NCBI GenBank assembly: GCA_023375675.1 | Contig: JALQBC010000057.1 | Span: 1 to 64,000, forward strand | Length of the DNA: 64,000 nt | From: Cytospora piceicola | Lineage: Eukaryota; Ascomycota; Sordariomycetes; Diaporthales; Cytosporaceae | Reading direction: 5' to 3' | Shown here: in pieces, positions 1 through 12,300 of the stretch | How the letters are laid out: the number at the start of each line of letters is the position of its first letter | How positions within the stretch are numbered: the stretch's first letter is position 1 | The notes under the pieces: model-generated | Told to the model about the DNA's origin: nothing | The model's input: the letters and a program-made list of their open reading frames with translations, nothing else | The model's database searches: none | Program-made: the position numbers and the translations under genes

Positions 1-142
1 TTACAGTTACAGTTACAGTTACAGTTACAGTTACAGTTACAGTTACAGTTACAGTTACAGTTACAGTTACAGTTACAGTTACAGTTACAGTTACAGTTAC
101 AGTTACAGTTACAGTTATAGTTATAGTTACAGTTACAGTTAC
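1..142. repeat. (TTACAG)n hexanucleotide array
   Basis: About 23 head-to-tail TTACAG units run from the first base and stop at about 142, so the array probably continues left of the window. Two adjacent units near 115-126 read TTATAG, a C-to-T change at a CpA. The unit is not the usual fungal telomere repeat TTAGGG; it could be a satellite or an aberrant terminal repeat, and the sequence here cannot decide. Confidence 0.95.
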
Positions 143-430
143 AACTACTTTAGTATACTTAGTTTTAGCTTATTAGGACTTAAATTCTTAATAAGATCTA
201 AAAGTAAAACAATAAGCCTTTATTATATACGATAAGATAATCTCCCTTCCGACTTTAATAATACTAAAGAAGCTACCGCTAACCCCGACAGTACTTAAGA
301 ACTCTACTTACGACTATATAACTATAAGAATACACAGACCTTTATCGCTTAAGATAAGGCTGTTAAGGACTTTAGGATAGGCGTGTTACGCGTACCGTAG
401 TTATCTAAGCGCGCACACCTGGGTCGATCA
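143..430. other. AT-rich, RIP-like stretch without a gene
   Basis: This segment beside the hexamer array is AT-rich, with many TA steps and few CpA or TpG. It resembles the RIP-mutated blocks elsewhere in the window. I see no recognisable element in it. The composition changes to GC-balanced near position 400-430. Confidence 0.5.
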
Positions 431-3400
431 GTAGCATACATCCGGTACCCACCGACCGCAATAGTAGACAGGGCAGGAAGGCCCTCTCTACACTTCTATA
501 GAGCGAGAGAGAAAGAGAGACGCGTAGCAGCAGCCGGGCGGGCGACCTTGATATTAACACCGACTTCGATCCCACGCACACCTCCTCGACATGCCAGCTC
601 CTTCAACTAGCAGCTGCGGAAGAGGCCGCTTACCCTAGGGTAGTGCTGCTAAACCTCGGATAAATACTGCTCGACCTCTAGAAACACCTAAGCAAATAAT
701 ACGATAGGAAGGCATACAGTGCATGTGCAGGGGGCGAGGTTGATTGGTAGTGATGAATGGGGACCATGGCCATTACGATGACCATGACGAACGAAACGAA
801 GTGCACTTTTCAAAACCCATTTGTAAGTTACCGCTGGTTGTATGCAGTCAATCCAGTTGCGATAGATCGACAAGGAGGTTGGAATCTTGCTAGAATGGGG
901 GGGAGCACAAGAAGAAGAAGAAGAGGTGCATTCCCAGTCATCTTCCAGCCAGCTGACGAGGAAGGTAATACACAGAAATAGCAAGCAGAGGTGTAACCTG
1001 CACTTGGAAATTTTACATACAATACAGCCTAAGAAAATCCATCATAACGACTGTTCGTTACAATCCGGCCACTCGCCCAGCTTAAGCAGGCGCCAGGATA
1101 TATATATTACTTACTATCGAGCCGGAATCTAAGATCAGCAGCGAAAAGCCCTTCTCTGGAGCCGACAACTCTGTCAAGAACACTCTACCCAGGTCGGAGG
1201 CAATATTTGAGTTAGACATGTCGCGATGCGCTGTGTCGCTAAGCTGATCCACTTTCCTCTCATCAATATTCTCGGATGTTTTGGGGTAATCAAGTTGATC
1301 GATCCAGTTGTAAAGGTCGAGTGCTGTCAAGTGGAAGAGAAGCTGGGGTGATGAGAGCACGGTGGACACTGACAATCTGCAGCCTTGACTTGCTCAAGAG
1401 GGGGGCCCAACCGAGATATAGCTGGTAGACTTCCCGCCACGATTCTAGTGTTGACTCGACGACGATCTAAACGGTAAACTTGCAGCGAACATCTTAGTGT
1501 ATGTTGAGATGGATAGAGTGCGATGAAGGATTGCCGACTTGGCCCAAGGTTTGTGCAAGAGCTGGTATCGGAACTATCCCTCAACCTAGCATCACTCGTC
1601 TCGGTCCAAATGCTTTGTTTGATTGATGAAATGCTTCAAGAGACTCTTTGAGACGTAGTTTACAAGTTAGTGGAAGCTAAGAGCAAACCTGCCCGGCGCC
1701 TGCAGATAGTCCCAATGTCGATGTCGTAGAGATTAAAAGGGAACCTCTACGTACGACGATGCTTTGATCTGCCCTTGCGAATCTTCAGACTATCAATATT
1801 GTAAGTGCGAAGTCTGTCTCACCCAATGCCGTCCGCCTTCTTCTCTTCGTTTTTTTTGCCTTATTGACCTGGATTACAGCTCGGAGGGATCCGAGGAGCT
1901 TGTCTGCACAAAGAATAGGGCCGAGAGCTCCACGGGAAGGTTGCCCCTGAATGATACAAGGACTCGCCGGACATTAGAAGCTCTGGTCTGAGAGTACTAC
2001 ACCATCTAGCAGCCGCCGTCTTCGTCTGTGCAGGTCCTCTGTCCATGTCGATAAGAGGATAATGTCGGCCGGCACGGCAAGGCAGGAGCTAGCATTCCGC
2101 AGAGCGGTTTTGATAGTTAGAAAAATACCCATTCACTATTCGTAGCCAAATACGGTCGGGCTGGTGCACGAAGCGGTAGGTAGCTTGTTGGAGAAGGACC
2201 GTGAAGCTACACCCAGACCTCGCTGGCATTCAGAGAAAAAGAGAGCGGGAGATAGATGAGTATGGTCGTTAGGGAATTGAGGAACTTCTATCGATTGATC
2301 TGCCAGACACCAACGACAGAGGTTCCGAGATAGAGAGCACTATACAGCTGCCGCACCACACGGTAACATTCTATACCGAAGAGAAGAAAGAGGAGCTAAC
2401 ATTTTGTTGAACGGGGAGACGGAGAGAGAAAGACCTCCCGGATCAGACGTGCCAAATGCAATCATGCTGTACCTGACTCCGTTTTGTGCTCTACTCCTGT
2501 GTAATTGGGTGTAGGAAGGACATCATTCCTCAACTTCGCCTAGGCGATGTATACATAATGCATAATACGTAGGATATATACACGCCCGAGCTAATATCAA
2601 GCAGGAGGAAGAAAAACAATAATTAGCATGCAGCATGCAGAAAGTATAGGAACTCGCAACTAGCGTTACTCCCTCTCCATACATACCAGACGTCCTTATC
2701 AGTGTTGCTGCTGTGAAATCAACAGCGGCATACAATACTAATTAATGTGTCTGCCTTCGTCCTGTCCCCTCTCTCTACCAACTTGGAACTCTCATTTACC
2801 TCCCCCATCACTTTGAAATCTAAGATTTTACAAATCAGGTAACGAGAAAGGAAGACATACGCATCCAGTGTTGATCCAAGCCTAATTATTGGCCCTTAGG
2901 ACTATCAAACGAGCGCGGGCGACTGGTGCAGGCGGAGCGATGCCAGGTCTGTCTGGCCTCTCAGTATTTCTGAACCACGCCTCCCGGTGTTGTCCGTTCT
3001 CTATTCCTTGCTGTTATTTTTCTCCATCTTTGCAGTTATTTGGCCATGTTCCAAGATCAACCAACATCGAGAGAGGAAGCACAGCGGGATTGAAGCACTA
3101 TCACGCAGATACCCGGCAACAACATTACATGTGGGCATACGATGTTTGTAACGGACCTGGATAGATGGTTACAATGAAATGCAGCTTCTGACGAACTTTC
3201 TGGGTATATAGTACTTATATCTTGTAAGCTACGGAGCGACTGCTTCCGTAACTTCGATGTCCGAGTCCTCGACTTCAGCCTAGCAAGACCTTTTGGAACC
3301 GAGCGTCTCCGGAACAAGCTGGAAGGCCTCATTAGTGCTGGTTGGTCCCCTCACTTCCCAAGGTTTCTTAGGCTACAGATGAATGCTTTCATTGCCGGCT

Positions 3401-4735
3401 AAACTCCGAATAGAGGACGAGTTTAATCCAGAGCTCAACTATCGACCATCAACGCGTCTTCTTGATCTCAATACCTTAGGTCGATCAACTATACATTGTT
3501 CAAATATCAATCCGAAATAACCATTTGCATATTAAAGTAATATGTGCATATAACAGTAACAGAGAGGGGGAGCAGGGGAATTGCTATTTGTCCGCCTCTA
3601 GCCGCCGTAAGCAATGTACACCACGACTTTTCTTGCCCACGACTTTTCTTGCCCACGACTTTTCTTGCCCACGACTTTTCCTGTCCACGGCTTTTTTATC
3701 CACGACTTCCATCCTGCACGATTTTTTTCTCTACAACTCTGTTTTTCCTAAATCTTTTCCATTCTTACCACCCGGGACTACGGCATTGCGTTTCTCACTA
3801 ACGAAATGAAATATATATAACCGTCGAAAATAGTTACTGAAATATTCAATACCCCCTCCGATAATGACTCTGTCCGACTAATGAGTAAAACGAGCTAGTC
3901 TACGGTTGCCATTTTGTTTCCAGCCCTCTGAGTTTCAGGTACCATCATATCATCATGCACATGAGTTCTTTCATGACCTGGGGACATCGAGGCATCACCT
4001 GCTTCAGGGTAGAACTAAGGTTAACTTGTGTCGAGGTAATTGCGACGAGCACCGCAGTACGCGCTGATGGTAGCGGTAGCAGATGGAAAAGAGGACGCCG
4101 TGCGGTTTCTCCATTGAGAACAGGGCCGACGTGAACCGCCCGGTTATTCTTGACTAGGCCATTGGTGCTGGAACTGGCGCTGAGTCGACCAATTCGTTGG
4201 TAGAATGAACGGCCTGGCCGTATTAGACGTCAAAATCGGATGATGGTGAGGATCGAACCTCAAGGGAGAACATGTCGAGATGATGGTAATGGTGAGGGGA
4301 AATGGAAGATTCCACGCCACGTGTAGCAACTTATCGATACAACCAATACTCAAGGCGAAAGCTATATCTATCTGGGGGGGGAATATGTGCATGCCTACCA
4401 AGATGACAGTGTGTATGCTCTCTGAGGCGGAGAGTTCAACTAATTATGTATCGGCTGGTGGCGCACATAACCATGTTAAGCCATTTGTGGGTTGGATTGG
4501 AGTGGATAAATACAGTGAATATATGGTATCGGAGGCTGAGGCTTTGGTGTCTTTGATGAATATGAAGAAGATGAAGAGTATGAAAGTTGTAGAGAGCTGC
4601 TGCTGTCTCCTGTCTTCTCGGTGTGGGGGTTGTGTGTGTATTTGGTGCTTAGGACACAATTGCTACATAAGTGGCATTTTCCCTGGTGTTCATGCTGTAC
4701 AGAACCTTATTTCACTTGATTTCCTTCTTTCGCCT
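431..4735. other. Gene-poor GC-balanced stretch
   Basis: No reading frame here is long or convincing; the open frames are under 100 codons except one that runs antisense into the 3' end of gene A. A possible two-exon minus-strand fragment (about 1375 to 828, intron 1029-1114) is described under findings and is not called as a gene. Apart from the 16-bp tandem repeat at 3621-3700 I see no repeat or RNA gene. Base composition is not RIP-like, so this may be a decayed genic region or ordinary intergenic DNA. Confidence 0.5.
3621..3705. repeat. 16-bp tandem repeat, about five copies
   Basis: The unit CCACGACTTTTCTTGC occurs three times exactly from 3621 (starts at 3621, 3637 and 3653). Two diverged copies follow at 3669 and 3685, and a partial one at 3700. 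It lies in a gene-poor stretch and is pyrimidine-rich on this strand. It appears to be a local minisatellite with no coding role that I can see. Confidence 0.9.
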
Positions 4736-6082
4736 TTACCACGCTGCATCCCCCTCAACCAGACCACCTATTATCCTGCCCCACACACCGTAAATACTAT
4801 CCCCCAAGTGGCTATCACTGTCGGTACCACCACCACCGCTACCTAAAGCTGCTGCTGATGATCCGGCAGCCTCTACAACCCCGTGCCACAGCCCCTGCGC
4901 CCTCGTCCTCGCGGCTTGCCTGAGCTTATTGGTCGTCGTTCCGTGGCTACTGCCGCCGCCGCTGCGGACTGCTCCCCGCGTGTCTGTCAAAGCCGTGAAG
5001 GCCCACGCGTAGTCCGCATCGAGCATGTCAGCGGCGGCATCCACGACCATCCGGAGATGGTAGATCTTGGCAGCCATGTCTGCTGTTCTCGGTTCGGTGA
5101 TGGGGTCAACACGGGCAATAGGCGCGATAGGAATAGGGCCAGGCTGATGCTCCTCGATACCACTGACAGCTATCGAGAGGGCCCGACTTCTGGCGATGTC
5201 GTGTTGTGCCGAGGGCTGCCGGGTGCTTGGAGACGGTCGTGGGATGTGGAATGCACCAGGGCCAGGGCGGAACGCACGTTCTTGGGCCTGGGGCGTGGTC
5301 GTGGTGGGTGGAAGCAGCTCGGGAGGGAACGTAGGCCGAGGTGGAGATGGAGATGAAGAAGCCGGCTGATACGTAGGCACCACTTCTGGTGCTGGTGCTG
5401 GTGCTGGTGCCGGTGCCGATAGAGGCCCTGACCGCGATGCAGTTACCAGTCGCGTGAGCTTCCTGAGCCAGGGAGAAAACTCTGCTGTGTCTTTCCTATC
5501 TTCATCCACTTCGACAACCCTTGGGGCGGTGCTAGCTGCTAGCAGACCCGTACTTCTTTTACGCAGGGGAGAGTAATAAGACCTATCCAGGATATCACTG
5601 CGGCCATCCTTGATCTCGGCGTCCATTATGGCATCTCGAAACCGGCCACCATGCTGATGCGGATGGGTGCGGGTATGTGGGGGCGTTGGCGGGAAGAAGT
5701 CGTGCCGCTGGCCAAAAGTGGCATTTGGTGGTGGTGACAGTGGTGATGATAATAATGGAGCCTCGTCTGTTATGGCCTGCCCGTGGAGTGGGATTGTCGC
5801 CGTGGGTATGAAAGGTCTGGTGGGTGAGGTAGCCTCTACGGCGGTCGACGGGGTGTATGTTTGTTGTCGTTGTCGTCGTTGATTAGGTGTCGAGGGTGAA
5901 GTGATCAAGGCAACCGTCTCGACCGACGTCGGTTGGGGTTGCGGCTGTGACTGTGACTGCCGTCGTGGTGATGATGTATGCTGGTGACTGTGTTGCTGGG
6001 GTTTGGTTGGTCGCGGCGCAGGACGTGTCGATGCTCCTCCCTCCCAGTGACGCCGCTGTGGTGTTTCTCGGCGAGGCTGGAC

Positions 6083-6119
<37 letters not shown>

Positions 6120-6223
6120 GGTAGACTTAGAGGCGTAAATGCTGCCTTGGCCACCTCCACGTCGGCGCTAACTTCCTCAGCAGGAGGAGTGGTCTCTGTG
6201 GTCATCATCCGTAATTCTGTCTT

Positions 6224-6286
<63 letters not shown>

Positions 6287-6930
6287 CCCTGTCCCTGTCC
6301 GTGTTGTTGTTCCTGTTGTTGATGACATTGATGATGATGTTAAGAGATCTGAAGTGGTCGTAGGCGATGACGAGGCGGGAGCGAAAGCGGTCCCACTGAA
6401 CCTCTGAGGCTCTAGTTCCCTCGCTGCTGATACGTCTTTCCCCTTGTTTCTTCTGTGATGCTTCCTGCCGCCTCGTCTCTTCTTGCGTGGTCCTGCCGGT
6501 GTCACAGGTTCTTCCTCCTCTCCCGAAGCAGCGACAGCCCGCACGGGACGGGGAGCCCGGGGCAGAGCAGCATTGATGGCGACATGGTCGTCATCTCGGA
6601 TGGACGGTGGTGTCTGCTGTCTCCAGTCGTCAACGCGCTGGTAGAGCGACCTGGGCTTGGACGAGACCAGTCCTCCTGGGTGTTGAGTGGAAGGGATGTG
6701 GTCCTGCCGAGTCGCCTGTTGTGTATTGACAACCTCTTGTCCAGTCTGCTGGTTTCTGCGCCGTCCCTCTTTTGCTGCCTCCTCTGCGATCCGTAGAAAG
6801 GCGCAGCGAGTGTTTGTGGCATCCATAACAGGCCGGGTGGGGCTCGGGACCGTACCCTGCTTGCTGTTACCGCTAGTGATGGGTACATGGTGGCTGTGGC
6901 TATGGACAGGCTGGACTGTCTCTGTCTCTG

Positions 6931-6961
<31 letters not shown>

Positions 6962-8709
6962 CTCTGACGTTGTCGCCGCTGTTGTCGCCGCTGTTGTCGC
7001 CGCTGTTGTCGCCGCTGTCTCGTACCCCATCCTGGCGGCACTCATCATTTTCTCGAAGTAGCGTTGCTTGCCGGCGATGCTGCTCCTCGTCGCCGTGGAG
7101 ACGCGAAGCGCCCCCCTGGCCACGCGCCTTTCCTGCTCGACAATTCGCTCACGTTCATGTTCGGGGCCAGGCTCGCGCTCGGGCTGAGGGTCGATTGTTT
7201 CTCGGTTCGCCCTCTTTTGCCTCTCGGTCGCGAGGGCCGCCGCCTCTTCCTCCAGTCGGAGTTCCAGCCGTTCGATCTCCCTCTCGCACTGGACACGTTC
7301 AAGGGCTTCTTTGCGTGCCTCCAGACGTGTCTTCAGGTCCTGTGGGCAGGCTTGACGGGCCCCTTGGGTGCCACCTGCTGGTGATGATGCGATGCTCGCC
7401 TGATGTGTCAGGCGCTGTTGTTGTATGGCGTCGAGGGTGGGGGCTGCCACGGCTTCTTGTTCTTGAGTGACGCGCGAGCGAGAAGACGGGCCAGGAGTGG
7501 TCAGAGGAGGGTGGTCGGAAGTGGCTGCGACACGATGTAGAGCGATCTCTGGCGGCCTGGGCGGGATGGGAGGGGGAGCTGGAGACATGGGCCTTGGTGG
7601 GTGTTGCTGTTGCCGTTGCTGTTGCTGGCCAGACGACGACGACGACGATGGCCACCAACGGCTCTGCTGCAGACCACCACCAACACCACCAACACCGCCA
7701 TGCAGACCATCAACCTGTTTAGGGACGGAGGCGGCAACAGAGGCAGGAGCAGCGACTGGCGGAGGATAAGTCATGGACAGCGGTAGAGGCTGTTGCTGCT
7801 GTTGCTGCTGCGAGTGACAACAGCCTGGATGACAAGGAGGTGGAGGAAGAGGAGGAATGACCATTTGCGACTGCTGCGGCCATAGCTGTTCTGCCTGCTG
7901 GACATGCTGCTGGGCTGGAACGGCCAGCGTCGCCGGCTCACGAGATGAGGAGGGATGGTGCTGTGTGTCGTTCCGCGGGTCGAAGCGCTGCTGTTCTTCA
8001 CGGCCATCCGCTGCTGTCTGTGTGCCTTCTCCCTCTCTCCCCTCTCTCTCACCTCCTCTCTCGGCGACACCGCCATAATAGTCGCTATCGACGCCGTCGT
8101 GTATGTCTCCCGGGTCGCCAACATTATGGCGACGCACGACCTTGACCGCCGGGGTATCGTGTCCGCTCCACGACTGGTCGAGGATCCTGTTGCGAAGACC
8201 ATCGTCCCATATCAGCTCCTCCTGTTCTGTGTCCTCGTTATATACGCGGGCAAGGCCGCGGCCGCGACCCTCCGTGCGCAGCTGGCCGAGGATGTAAACG
8301 AAGCTGGAGACGATACGGGCCTTGACGGCGCGCCACTGCTCAGCACTAAGGCGGCCTGGGTCGATGTCAATGGAGCGGGCGAGGCCGCGCAGCCTAGCAT
8401 CGTTCCTGGCGCACGTCTTGTTGTCGAGACGGTAGAGGGCGAGGTATCGCTGGAAGGCAATACGGTGAGACGTCCACCAGCGCAGCTGGGCCGACCTGTC
8501 GCTGACGAGCTTCTGGGCGAATACGCCTAGGATCGTGACTGTGCGTCGAGGGGTAGCCAACAAGGGCTTCCTGTTAGCGAGGGCCAGGACATATCGTTCC
8601 TCTCACAGGTCTCCTGGAGTCTGTCTGTGTCCTCCAAGACAGGGCAAGGAAGAGGACGACAACATATGCGAATACGGGCATACGTACTCTGGCCGTTTTC
8701 GAGATCCAT
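4736..8709 (-). CDS. Gene A: large low-complexity hypothetical protein (~1286 aa), two-exon model
   Basis: An open frame of about 1275 codons runs from 8570 down to a stop at 4736 with no internal ATG for its first ~230 codons, so the true start must lie upstream behind an intron. My model joins an ATG exon at 8709-8684 through an intron (8683-8571, GTATGC...CTAACAG) in phase; the branch site is poor, so exon 1 is uncertain. The first ~140 residues are ordinary globular sequence rich in Trp, Arg and Leu. The rest is mostly disordered: a charged predicted coiled coil near residues 420-465, Ala-Thr-Thr repeats and Glu-Pro repeats (about 535-556), Thr-Gly repeats (about 765-791), a Gln run of 12 (about 826) and Pro-Ala repeats (about 1060). 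The last ~100 residues become ordered again, with a helical, Gly-rich tail. I do not recognise the family. Length and codon use argue that it is real; function is unknown. Confidence 0.7.
6083..6302 (-). repeat. Coding microsatellites in gene A: CAG run and (AGGGAC)n
   Basis: At 6083-6118 a triplet run (CTG on this strand, CAG on the coding strand) encodes consecutive Gln. At 6223-6301 about 13 units of GTCCCT encode alternating Gly and Thr. Both keep the frame open whatever the copy number, so allele length variation would lengthen or shorten the protein without breaking it. Confidence 0.9.
6928..7015 (-). repeat. Coding repeats in gene A: Glu-Pro hexamers and 12-bp Ala-Thr-Thr units
   Basis: Hexamer GGCTCT units at about 6928-6965 give Glu-Pro repeats. 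Adjoining 12-bp units (GTTGTCGCCGCT) at about 6966-7015 give repeated Ala-Ala-Thr-Thr. They sit side by side in a disordered part of the protein, just downstream of the charged coiled coil in the protein's own direction. Confidence 0.85.
8571..8683 (-). other. Predicted intron of gene A
   Basis: This 113-nt minus-strand intron starts GTATGC and ends CTAACAG. Joining its flanks puts a nine-residue start (MDLENGQST) in phase with the long frame, where no ATG is otherwise available. A stronger-looking donor (GTACGT, four bases upstream) would break the frame. The only good branch-like motif overlaps the acceptor, which lowers confidence. Confidence 0.4.
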
Positions 8710-9118
8710 CGCCGTATGTGGCACCTATGCAGCGTCCGGAAAGGAAGGGAGGGGAGAAAGAGGAAGAAGAAAAAATAAGAGGAAGGATCATGGAACCTGG
8801 GAAGATCCACCAAAAGGGGACTGACTACCTGGGTAGGTAGAAGGCCAGGGGAAAGGTGAGCGGCGGCGCGGAGGCGGTTGCGAGTTGTCTGCTGCATATT
8901 GCATGTTGCATATTGCATGTTGCATGTTGCATGTTGTCTTTCTGTTGCCCGTAAGCAATAGGCAATAGGCGGTGAGAATGCATGTCTTATCTTGTCGACT
9001 CTTCTGTAACACACTTAGGCATGTTTCTTTCAGTCTGTCGCTAACTGACAAACAAAGGAGTATGTTGTTAGATCAGAGGGGGTTGTTAAATAACAATACA
9101 AGTTAAAGTTACGCATAG
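8710..9118. other. Upstream region of gene A up to the Copia LTR
   Basis: This non-coding stretch lies between gene A and the first retrotransposon. It holds a cluster of TGCATATTGCATGT-like units at 8892-8937 and a short GCAATAG duplication near 8955-8970. The minus strand (gene A direction) is pyrimidine-rich around 8740-8790, as is common just upstream of filamentous-fungal genes. GC content falls sharply at about 9080-9119, where the RIP block begins. Confidence 0.6.
8892..8937. repeat. Short tandem repeat of TGCATAT/TGCATGT units
   Basis: Six 7- to 8-base units alternating between TGCATAT and TGCATGT follow one another, ending in TGTTGTC. The array lies about 190 bases upstream of the proposed gene A start. 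No function is evident. Confidence 0.85.
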
Positions 9119-9284
9119 TGTCAGACGGCAGCAGGGGTCCCTGCGGAAATACCTCGGTCCGTATAAATAAGTAAGTTATATAATTAACTTCGGGATATAT
9201 TTAATATAGAAATTAGTATACCCGAGTAAGCAAGGTATAAGATAATATATTAATATATTAATCGAGTATATATTATATATAATA
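9119..9284 (+). repeat. 5' LTR of the Copia element
   Basis: The repeat starts TGTCAGACGGCAGCAGG and ends ATATATAATA. It aligns over its full length with 17577-17742. It keeps more G and C at its left end than the 3' LTR does, so the two LTRs did not mutate equally. Confidence 0.88.
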
Positions 9285-9399
9285 ATTAAAAGTTTTATAC
9301 GTTATAAGAGTTAATCGTGTTATACTATATATATACTTACTCGAAAAAGAAATAATAGCTTATAATACTTTAACTAATACTATAGTTATCTATAAGACC

Positions 9400-12300
9400 T
9401 TTAAAGATTAAAATACCTTCGAGAATTAGCTTAAAATTAAAGTAAAATAAGTAGATATTTAACTAGTTATAATATAAAAGAAAGCTTAACTATCTTTTCT
9501 ATAGGTATTACTATTAAAGAAGTTCGAATAAGCTACTTTAATATATTAAACGACAGTATAATATAAAGCTTTAAGCCTAGCTATTAAAGTTTCGGAATTA
9601 TTTATAGCTAGCTATATAAACTATTTATAAGTATAAAAAGACTATAAGTTTAATATAAAAAGGTAAGATATATATAAAACTTAAAAAGTAACGGTATAAA
9701 ACTAAATATTAAATTTAGTTATAAAAACTTATATTTTAATATACTACTATACCGAAGATTTAAATAACTAATACGTTAATTTATTAACGATAATATAGCT
9801 AAAGATATAAAATAAAAAAGCCGATACCTCGAATAGTTATAATATAATATTAATAGCTTTAAACTATAAAATAATATAAAAATAACTTATAACTTAAATT
9901 AAAAAGTAAAAAAAGGTAATAGTTATAAGTAATAAATATTAAATCTTTTAAGTTTTTAAAGCTTATACTTAAATAAACTATTTATTTATAATATTTAATT
10001 ATATAAATTATTTTAAAGGCTAAGTAACTAGCTATAGAATTATTAACTAGTTAAAAATAAATAATAGTAGTTTTAATTATATTTATATAATAGCAGACCT
10101 TTATTAAAAACTATATATAATAGTAAAAGCGGTTACTTTATATAACCGGATAAGGCGTAATATATATATAGTATATAATATTTAATATAGTTAAAAAGAA
10201 ATTTTAGTAAAAGGATCGACAGAATAAGGTAAAGGTAAGCTAGGAAGAAAATAAGCTTAAAATAGCTTAAAACAGAAAAAAAGTAAAAAGAAATCTTTAT
10301 TTAAACGTAATAAAACGCTATATAAAGTATATAAAAAACCGTACCGCTTATAAAATTACTAAATAATATTCTTTAAAAAAGCCGTTTTATAGTTTAAACT
10401 ATATTATCCGGACGTTTTAATAGTAAAGTAAAAGATTTAATAAGATAAAGACTTAGCTTATCGGATCGAAAGGTTTAAAATTTAAAAAGTAGGTAAATAA
10501 TAACTAATATAAAGGTATATATTAACCGCTTTTTTAGTTAAAGTATAAATAACGTTTTAAAATATATAAATCGAATTTATTTACTTACTTATATAATTAA
10601 CCTTATTAAACTTAAATATAACTATACTTATTTTTAATAATATTTATTAGTTTATAAACGTTAAAATAATAAACCTTTTTAAATACGTAATCGCTAAAAA
10701 TAAAAAAATACTTATCTTTATATAAAAAGACGTCGATATTAAAGTATAAAAGGATAATAGCTTAAAGGTATTTAAAGTTAAAAATATAGCTTTTTATAAA
10801 GGATTTATATATAACTTAATACTATTTAACTAGTTTTAAAAGAAAAGATACTATTAAAATAATAAAAAAAACTAAAATACTATTAAACAGAACTATAATA
10901 ACTTCCTTTTATATATACTCTTTATAAAATATAAATAGTATATATTAAAAAAGCTTTTAAATATTATAACTAAAGTTATATTTAAAGAAAAAGTAGTCTT
11001 ATTTAATATAATATTATAAAAAATAAAACAGTAGGTTTCGGATAAATTCTAATACTTATAGTTAAGATATCCGAAGCTAAAAAAACTTAATAAAGTTATT
11101 AGCTTATATTAAGATATTTAAATAAAGTAAAAGCCTTATATATATAAATATAATAAATATATTATAAAAAAGATAAAAAATAAATATTTTAAGTTTTTCG
11201 AAAAGAATTATAAGAAATTTAACGTTTTATTTTAAATTTTACCGATATTATAAAAGACTTTAAAAGATATAAAACAACAGCTTTCTTTACCTATTATAAA
11301 ATAAAGGTAATATATAACTATTACTTTTAAAACTAAGACTAAACTACGTTAAAACGTTTATTAAAATTATTTATAAGAATTATAAAAAATAAAAAAGTAA
11401 TACTTAAAACCTTTAAGTATAATAAAGAAATCGTTAAACTATAATAGTTAAAAGACTAACTAAAAAACAATAATAACGTTAAAATCGAGCTTTTAGTATT
11501 ATAAATATAAGTATAGAACGGTATTACTAAGCGTTTAAAAAGTATAGTTACTATAAAGGTAAGGTATATAATAATATATATAAAACTTCCGAATTTTTTT
11601 TAAAAAAAAGTAATTAAAGTAGCTATATATTTATATAACCGGCTTCCGAAGTATATTTAAAAGTAATAAAAAACTTTATTAAAAAGATAGAATAAACTTA
11701 TAGTTAAGTTTTTTATTAATTTCCGTTTTTAAGTATACTATTTACAAGTATTTAGCTATAAAGTATATATAATAATACTTATAGTATAAAGTAAAATAAA
11801 GTAACTAAAGAAAATAAACCTTTAAGCTTAAATAAGCTACTTTATAAAATATAAATTAATTTATATTTATAAGATATAAAAACTTTAAACTAATAAGGTA
11901 TACGCTTTAAAAGATATTATTTTCGATAAGAAAATAACGTTTAATAGTTAAATAAACTATTTATAAAATAATATTTAAAAAGTAAATACCGATATATTAT
12001 AAAAATACTTATATTAATAAATAATCTTATAGAAAAATTTAATAAGTACTTTACTTAAAGAAAAAAAAGTAAAAGATTTTAAAAGTAATACTATTTATAT
12101 TAAAGTTAATATAAAAGTAAAAGTATATAAAAGTAAAAATAAAATAGTAAAAAAGTATATTAAAAAGACTAATTACTTTTTAAGTAAAGTATATATATAT
12201 TTACTAACTTTAAAAGTATTTCCTTTTCTGTTATATAACTTTATTCTTATAGCTTTTATAATAAAGATAAACGAAAAGTATTTAAAAGATAAAATAATAC

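Noticed and set aside
4225..4275. A tRNA-like T-arm (GGTTCGATCC on the minus strand)
   Set aside because: No matching acceptor stem, D-arm or anticodon arm could be placed at the right distance.
4280..4846. A plus-strand frame of 188 codons
   Set aside because: It overlaps the 3' end of gene A antisense, has a Cys-rich, biased composition and no start context or homology that I recognise.
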